64,000 nt of DNA, taken from Sclerodactyla briareus. Taxonomy: Eukaryota > Echinodermata > Holothuroidea > Dendrochirotida > Sclerodactylidae. This document shows positions 59,130-64,000 of this stretch, piece by piece (the stretch's first letter is position 1; each line of letters starts with the position of its first letter). The notes below the pieces were generated by a model. The model was not told the DNA's origin and did no database searches. It was given only the letters and a program-made list of their open reading frames with translations. The position numbers and the translations under genes are program-made. The DNA lies in NCBI GenBank assembly GCA_026419785.1, contig JAODTK010003821.1, positions 186,001 through 250,000 on the forward strand, given 5' to 3'.

Positions 59130-59384
59130 GTCGGACATGGCCAACCTTCGCTCACAGCCGTCATCGTTCAGTTCTGCTCCTCGGTGACAATCCAACCCTT
59201 CTTTATCAGGCAAGGGTGGTGAATGTAATCCAACTAAACTCCAGGGTGGCCTCCGGCCCCATAGGTGATTGGGCATCAAAGATATCAGGCATGTGTTCTT
59301 CCAGCAGGTGATATTTTAGGGAAAACACTCCTCTCTCACAGTACAGCGCTGGTGGAGAGGCAATCAGCCAACTTCCTTATGCTA
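59130..59384 (-). pseudogene. Family F copy D, 3' part
   Basis: Matches copy A 44,470–44,610 and copy C: 'actccagggtggcctccggc', 'gggcatcaaagatatcaggc', 'ttccagcaggtgatatttt', 'cacagtacagc'. It stops at about 59,385, where an unrelated insert begins; the homology resumes at about 60,440. Confidence 0.62.
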
Positions 59385-59389
59385 CCTGT

Positions 59390-60435
59390 AATTCCCAAAG
59401 AGAATCAAGTTTGGATACCAAAAAAATTGAACACACAATCTGTCGGTCTGTATCTGACTGAACCACCTGTTCGACTATGTGACTGGTGACTATGTAAATA
59501 GCAAATCACAAATCATGAACAATCATAAGTAATCTGACATAAGGAAATTGAAGTGATTGGGTTAGATTGGGTGAAACCGTATTCATTCTAAATGCGCGCA
59601 CTGCGGAGGGCAAGCTCGGAAACATGCACGGTATTGGACGGGCCGTCCCGTGAAATGGCAACGTGTAAGAGGTCTACATTTAAACAGTACACAAAAAGCT
59701 AGCTTGGAGTGCTGTATACGTTCCACGAAGGCAGATTCTGACATTGTGGAGGTGGAAAAACTACTGGGTGTTGATGCTTCGGCAACCCCAAGGCTAACTG
59801 ACTGACCCCTTGCCCCCCCTTCCAACAATCACACCTTGCAGTTATTCCTACCAAAGTAGTTGTCAGTGTACATTATTGTTCGACCCGTAGTTGGGAAAGG
59901 ATGCCTCTATCAGGGTAACAACAAAAATCTATCTTGCAAAATTCCTGTGTGTTCTATCAGGGCATGAGCCTCTATCAGAATGATCCGGTATATAAAAGCG
60001 AAGTCAAGCATTGAATCAATATCACGCATATATAGCCTTCGGTTATAATAAATAAATAAACTTACTGCTATAATTCGTCAAATTCCGTTCAACCCGTTCA
60101 AACGTTCATCCTTTCATCCTTCAAAATCTGTCGAATCTGTTAAACCTGTTAAATCCGTCAAACCCGTCTCTTGTGCACGTCAACAGTGCACAGTCAAAAT
60201 TAGAAATTAAAATATCACGCTCAATATCAAAAAAACAAATACGACTCGCACGCAATCACAATAAAGACGTGTGATGAAAGAAATATGGCGTGCTTGGAAG
60301 CAACACGCGAACGCGCCCAATGAAAGCGCGTATGGAATACCGACTCGCTTACATAAAAAATATAAGTTACACACGCGCGCAGTGCACCAACAGGGAATTA
60401 ATGCGCTAATTACACTGCCCAACTTTCACCATTGG
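59390..60435 (+). mobile_element. LTR-retroelement fossil inserted in family F copy D
   Basis: A partial, broken element. Near 59,590 there are traces of a gag-type zinc-knuckle region; from about 59,940 there is LTR-like sequence with a TATA-type box (about 59,988–59,998) and AATAAA signals (about 60,048–60,060). The rest is missing. The family cannot be fixed from this little; Gypsy or BEL types are plausible. It separates the two halves of a family F copy, so it is younger than that duplication. Confidence 0.4.
60065..60175 (+). repeat. Short degenerate tandem repeat, about 10-bp unit
   Basis: Repeated GTCAAA(C/T)CCGT-like words, such as 'cgtcaaattccgttcaaccc' and 'gttaaatccgtcaaacccgt'. 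Lies within the LTR-like insert. Confidence 0.6.
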
Positions 60436-60439
60436 GGTA

Positions 60440-61020
60440 CTCAATGCTGGGTTTCGAGACTGTAACTTCCTCGGGCCTTGGTGTTGTGCGACGGAGCTCC
60501 CGCAGGGCGTGGTTGCCTTTGCTGACGGGGGCAGTCAGCGTGTCCGCTCATCGCACGTTGGGACGCGACTGATAATGAGACAGGTAAGGCTTATGCTGTT
60601 ACTTGGTACTATGGAAGCATTCGGGTATGCAGCTTCTTACGGGAAGTACAATGGCAAATGCGAAAAGTGACATAATTACTATAATTATTGGGCATAATAA
60701 TCGCCTGTCTGTTCAACACTCCTACTGTGGTCTCCTGTGGAAAATGAGGTTTTTAGGAAAACCAAAGCGACAAAGAGTCCACTTTTTCTTCTCGCTCAGG
60801 TTGGCACTGTCAGTGGATGCACTGCTCTTGCCATAGGCTTGACAAATTCCCAACTGCTTCCACGTTTGTCCCAGACGTGTGCTCAAAGTCAGTCCTCTGT
60901 GACAGGGAAGAGATCCTAAGTAGTTGAGGGTTTTATTGGCTTGAACACAACCCTTTTGGGTAACCATGGAGTGGGCATAGGATAACCTCAACGGCGATGG
61001 CCCCATACTGTCCCTTCAAA
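60440..61020 (-). pseudogene. Family F copy D, 5' part
   Basis: Matches copy A 44,648–44,960: 'tcctcgggccttggtgttg', 'ttgcctttgctgacgggggc', 'agtcagcgtgtccgctcatc', 'gtcctctgtgacagggaag', 'ggttttattggcttgaac', 'cctcaacggcgatgg'. With 59,130–59,384 it makes one interrupted family member covering about 550 bp of copy A's coding region. Small indels put it in several frames. Confidence 0.65.
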
Positions 61021-61400
61021 TGCTTAAGACCATTGTTCACAATTATGCTGTAGAATCATGCATTTTACTGTACCATCTTTCGGTGGATCAAAGACAGAAA
61101 ATTGGGGAACATATTCATGTTTGGTGTGATTAGCACATGCTAAAATTCCTTTGTCAAGAAGTTATTCAGTGCATGTTAATCAATGTTTCTTCTGCTTCTT
61201 AAAACTGGGTGGATTGAATATAAAACTTTGAGCAGGTGATTAAGCTCAAATAAAGTCTGTCAACTGTAACATTTCCCAATTCCCAGAATAATTTTACCAG
61301 CAATGGCTTACGGAGTGCATTGAACTTTTTATTCATTGACGAAGTCTAGGATCTATGCATTCATGCCAGGGTGTGTGTGTATGTATGGGTGTGACGCTGG
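61021..61400. other. No feature recognised
   Basis: Non-coding, with a (TG)5 tract near 61,371. Sequence just upstream of array 2. Confidence 0.45.
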
Positions 61401-62310
61401 CTGTGGAACACAATAACTCGACCCCACTTGGGTGGTTGAAGTCATGCTTGTATGTGTGTCCCCATTGATAGTACATGAACTCTATTGTTTTGGGTCAGGT
61501 CAGAGGTAACCAGAGGTCAAAGTCTGAAAACCTTGTGACACGAGGAGTCCAGAATGGTTGGTCGGAGCGGTTCAAATTTAGGTGAGCTTTCTTTGGAAGT
61601 AAGGAACATATGTGTTGTTGTTATAGGTCGGGGGCGTGGTGAATTGGTCAAAAAGACGAAAAAATTTGTGAAAAGTCAATGATTTGGCCAAATTTGGCTT
61701 GTAACCCCGATAACTTGACCCCACCTGTATGCGATGAATATCATACTTGGATGTTGTTCCCATGGGGAGACAGGAAAACCTATATTTTGGGGTCAGGTCT
61801 GAGGTCACCTTATGTCAAAGTCTGAAAGCTTGTGAACATGATAAGTCCAGAATGGTTGGTCTGATCGGGTGGTAATTTGGTGTGTAGCTTTCTTAGGCGA
61901 GTCCAGGACCTATTGTTTTGGGTAACAGGTGGGGGTAGAATTGGTCAGTCGAAAATATAAAGTTTGTGGAAAGTCAATATTGTTTGGCCAATGAGGCTTG
62001 TAAACACAAAAGCTCGACCCCACCTGAATGGTGGTGTAGGTGTTCCGATAATGAGTTCATGGAACCCTATTGTTTTGAGGTTTCCAGAGGTCCAGTCTAG
62101 GAAATCCTTGAAATTAGTGTTAAGCTATCTTGATCAAGAGCATAGGAACCTATTGGTTGGGTTGGAAAAAATGGGAAACTTGTCAGACGTTATGTTCCCA
62201 CAATGAGCTGGTACAAATCTCCCATGTGCCTTGAGTCTGGCAATGGCTGTCAGTAAAGAGTCAAGAAATCACCTAGCCTTTTGGCTTTCTGGTTTACTTT
62301 GTAGAGATGT
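61400..62310 (+). repeat. Tandem units related to the AGGTCA array (array 2)
   Basis: Three units with heads at about 61,494 ('gggtcaggtcagaggtaacc'), 61,792 ('ggtcaggtctgaggtcacct') and 62,076 ('gaggtttccagaggtccagt'); spacing 298 and 284 bp. They share 'aaagtctgaaaaccttgtga', 'agtccagaatggttggtc' and 'ataacttgaccccacctgta' with array 1. Heads are more degraded than in array 1. After the array both loci have 'ccttttggctttctgg' (32,060 and 62,279), so the flank may belong to the same repeat. Confidence 0.72.
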
Positions 62311-64000
62311 GAGAGTCCTGTACTGTGTCCTAAAAAAGGATGCCGATCATATGGCTGGAAATGATCTGTGCACTATCTGGGTAGGCTGTGTGCCTTGCTC
62401 ATGTAATTGAATGAGTCCAGCAAGGTTTGCTGTTTGAGATGTCCATTACTTCTTGTGATACATTATCTCAAAAGTTTGCCTGTATATTGGAAATGGCCGT
62501 GGAGCTAGTTTTCTGGTGCTGGGGCCCCATCATTTTGCATTCTATCCAGGTCAACCGTTACATCTATTAGCACTATTAACTGCTATGACACCCTGGAGCC
62601 AGTTTTTCTGTTCCCTATCGGCTGATTTCAGTACTTCCTATTGTTGATCAGACTTATACCATCCTCAGAGAGTAACTTTTCCTCCACATCACCACACTGG
62701 GGAAGTTGCCGCAGTCAGCTGCAATCCTAACTTATTCAAGGCTTTGAAGTTGGCATCTCATGGCTTGAGCTATGTCCTTAGAATCCTTCCTAAGCCAAGG
62801 GCTTTAGACTACTTTCTCCCCTCTGTGTAAGTCTAGATCACCATGATCACTCACGGGAATCAAATGATCGAGGCTTAATTTGTCTCACTTTCGAAAATGA
62901 AAGACGTGAATACCCAACAATCGCTTTGATCTGACTGAATAGCTAGTATGCTGTTTTGTTCCTGTAATGGCCTGTGGACCTTCGTTCTTCGATGAGGCAG
63001 GAGGCCATAATCACGTTGTGACTGGTTCGAAGCTGGAGAGCGATAACGGGGCTAATCCCCTTTTTGTGCCCTCCAAGTCCTTCATCTTCGTGTTTTGCTC
63101 GATGACTGCGAGCCCCTGTACTGGGAAACGTTCTTTCTCCTCTCTTGTCTGCAATCAGTAGAATTTTTTGCGATAGAGATTCTTGAGTCTTGTTTTTCCG
63201 GGGCAGTCTGTTCCAGACTTCTGAGAATGTATACTCTAACTTCCCATTGGTCTCAGACCACAAAAAGGGTTTGTCGCTCTTTTGGAATAATGCATTGCTT
63301 CATTGTAAACTTTGACCGTTCCCCTCAAATAATCTAGATTTGCTCACCTCTGTCTCATCTCCTCATTCTCATTTCTCTTCTCCCTCCAGCTCCATCCGTT
63401 TTGCTGGTGAGTTATGACAGTCTAAATTTCGAAATTTCAATACTGAAGTGTGTCTCTCATTTCCTTTTCTCTTTTCGACCGTTTTGCACTTTTTTCCATC
63501 CCTTCCAATTCCACACGACATTCTTGCTCCTTCAGTCTGTTAACAACTTGTACAATTGCACCTGGTGAGACAAGAGTTTCTGTAGAATCTTCAACCCTTC
63601 CCTGTACCTCTTACCTTTACTCTCCATCATTTTTAACATAGAGTGGATGTCACTGGAGGTCATCTTCATGACTAAGGGAAAGTGGTTCCCCTCTGGAAAA
63701 CTTTCACATTCTGGGAGCTCAGATGCAAAATGGTGCTATTAATTCATAATTGGGCCCTTTTGATATGTAAAAATTCACCTATTCATAGTTATGTATGTAA
63801 CTTTATTGTTTTGTATGAAATATAAATCGAATCAATTTGTAGTTTGTCTCATTGACAAATGGCCTGGCCTTACTCTCAGGCTCTCACAGATCACTTATAT
63901 CGCCGCCGCTGCCTTTGTTTTGGCCCACAAACTTTCACTGCCTCATGTATGGGAATTCCTCGCATGGGGGGCCATTTATAGAAAATTCGCCTGGAAAACC
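62311..64000. other. No gene firmly recognised
   Basis: A 106-codon minus-strand frame at 62,943–63,263 reads FSEVWNRLPRKNKTQESL, faintly like the WN.LP block near the end of LINE proteins, but the rest does not fit. 63,635–63,760 carries a family R2 piece. Nothing else is supportable. Confidence 0.4.

Noticed and set aside
62943-63263. LINE C-terminal fragment from FSEVWNRLPRK
   Set aside because: Only one short block fits; the surrounding residues do not.

Overview
The window is eukaryotic and mostly non-coding: genes are split by GT–AG introns, open frames are short, and repeats of several kinds cover much of it. AGGTCA-rich repeats, frequent TAGGCCTA-type words, TTAGGG motifs, a CR1/L2-type LINE, tRNA-like SINEs and a piggyBac transposase together suggest a marine invertebrate deuterostome, most likely an echinoderm such as a sea urchin. 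That is an inference from repeat style and the one recognisable gene, not an identification.

Layout. 1–8.9 kb is intergenic with diverged repeats. 8.95–11.7 kb is a foldback-like mobile element whose long inverted ends are built from a roughly 20-bp palindromic minisatellite; a Penelope-like reverse-transcriptase remnant lies between them. 11.7–19.1 kb holds only a repeat and low-complexity DNA. 19.1–30.4 kb (+) carries a multi-exon sodium/proton antiporter of the SLC9B (NHA) family, the best-supported host gene; its exon with the conserved acidic-pair motif is followed by two extra diverged copies with Asn-Asn or similar in place of the acids. 30.5–31.8 kb is a tandem array of about 270-bp units with nuclear-receptor-like direct repeats, with a relative at 61.4–62.2 kb. 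37.1–38.1 kb (-) has two clean exons of an unidentified gene, partly duplicated at 42.3–42.8 kb on the far side of a minus-strand LINE (38.7–41.8 kb).

The right half is dominated by an unidentified minus-strand gene family: a 303-codon open frame with five N-glycosylation sequons at 44.4–45.3 kb, partial copies inside a composite tandem array (48.7–52.3 kb), and two more copies at 58.7–61.0 kb, one of them split by an LTR-element fossil. A separate 588-bp tandem repeat lies at 47.2–48.5 kb and a piggyBac transposase at 53.6–55.0 kb (-).

Reading frames slip often, even in well-conserved exons, and neighbouring tandem copies differ largely by small indels. This fits an unpolished long-read consensus at least as well as real decay, so broken frames should not be read as proof of pseudogenes. 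No rRNA, intact tRNA, CRISPR or prokaryotic feature was seen.
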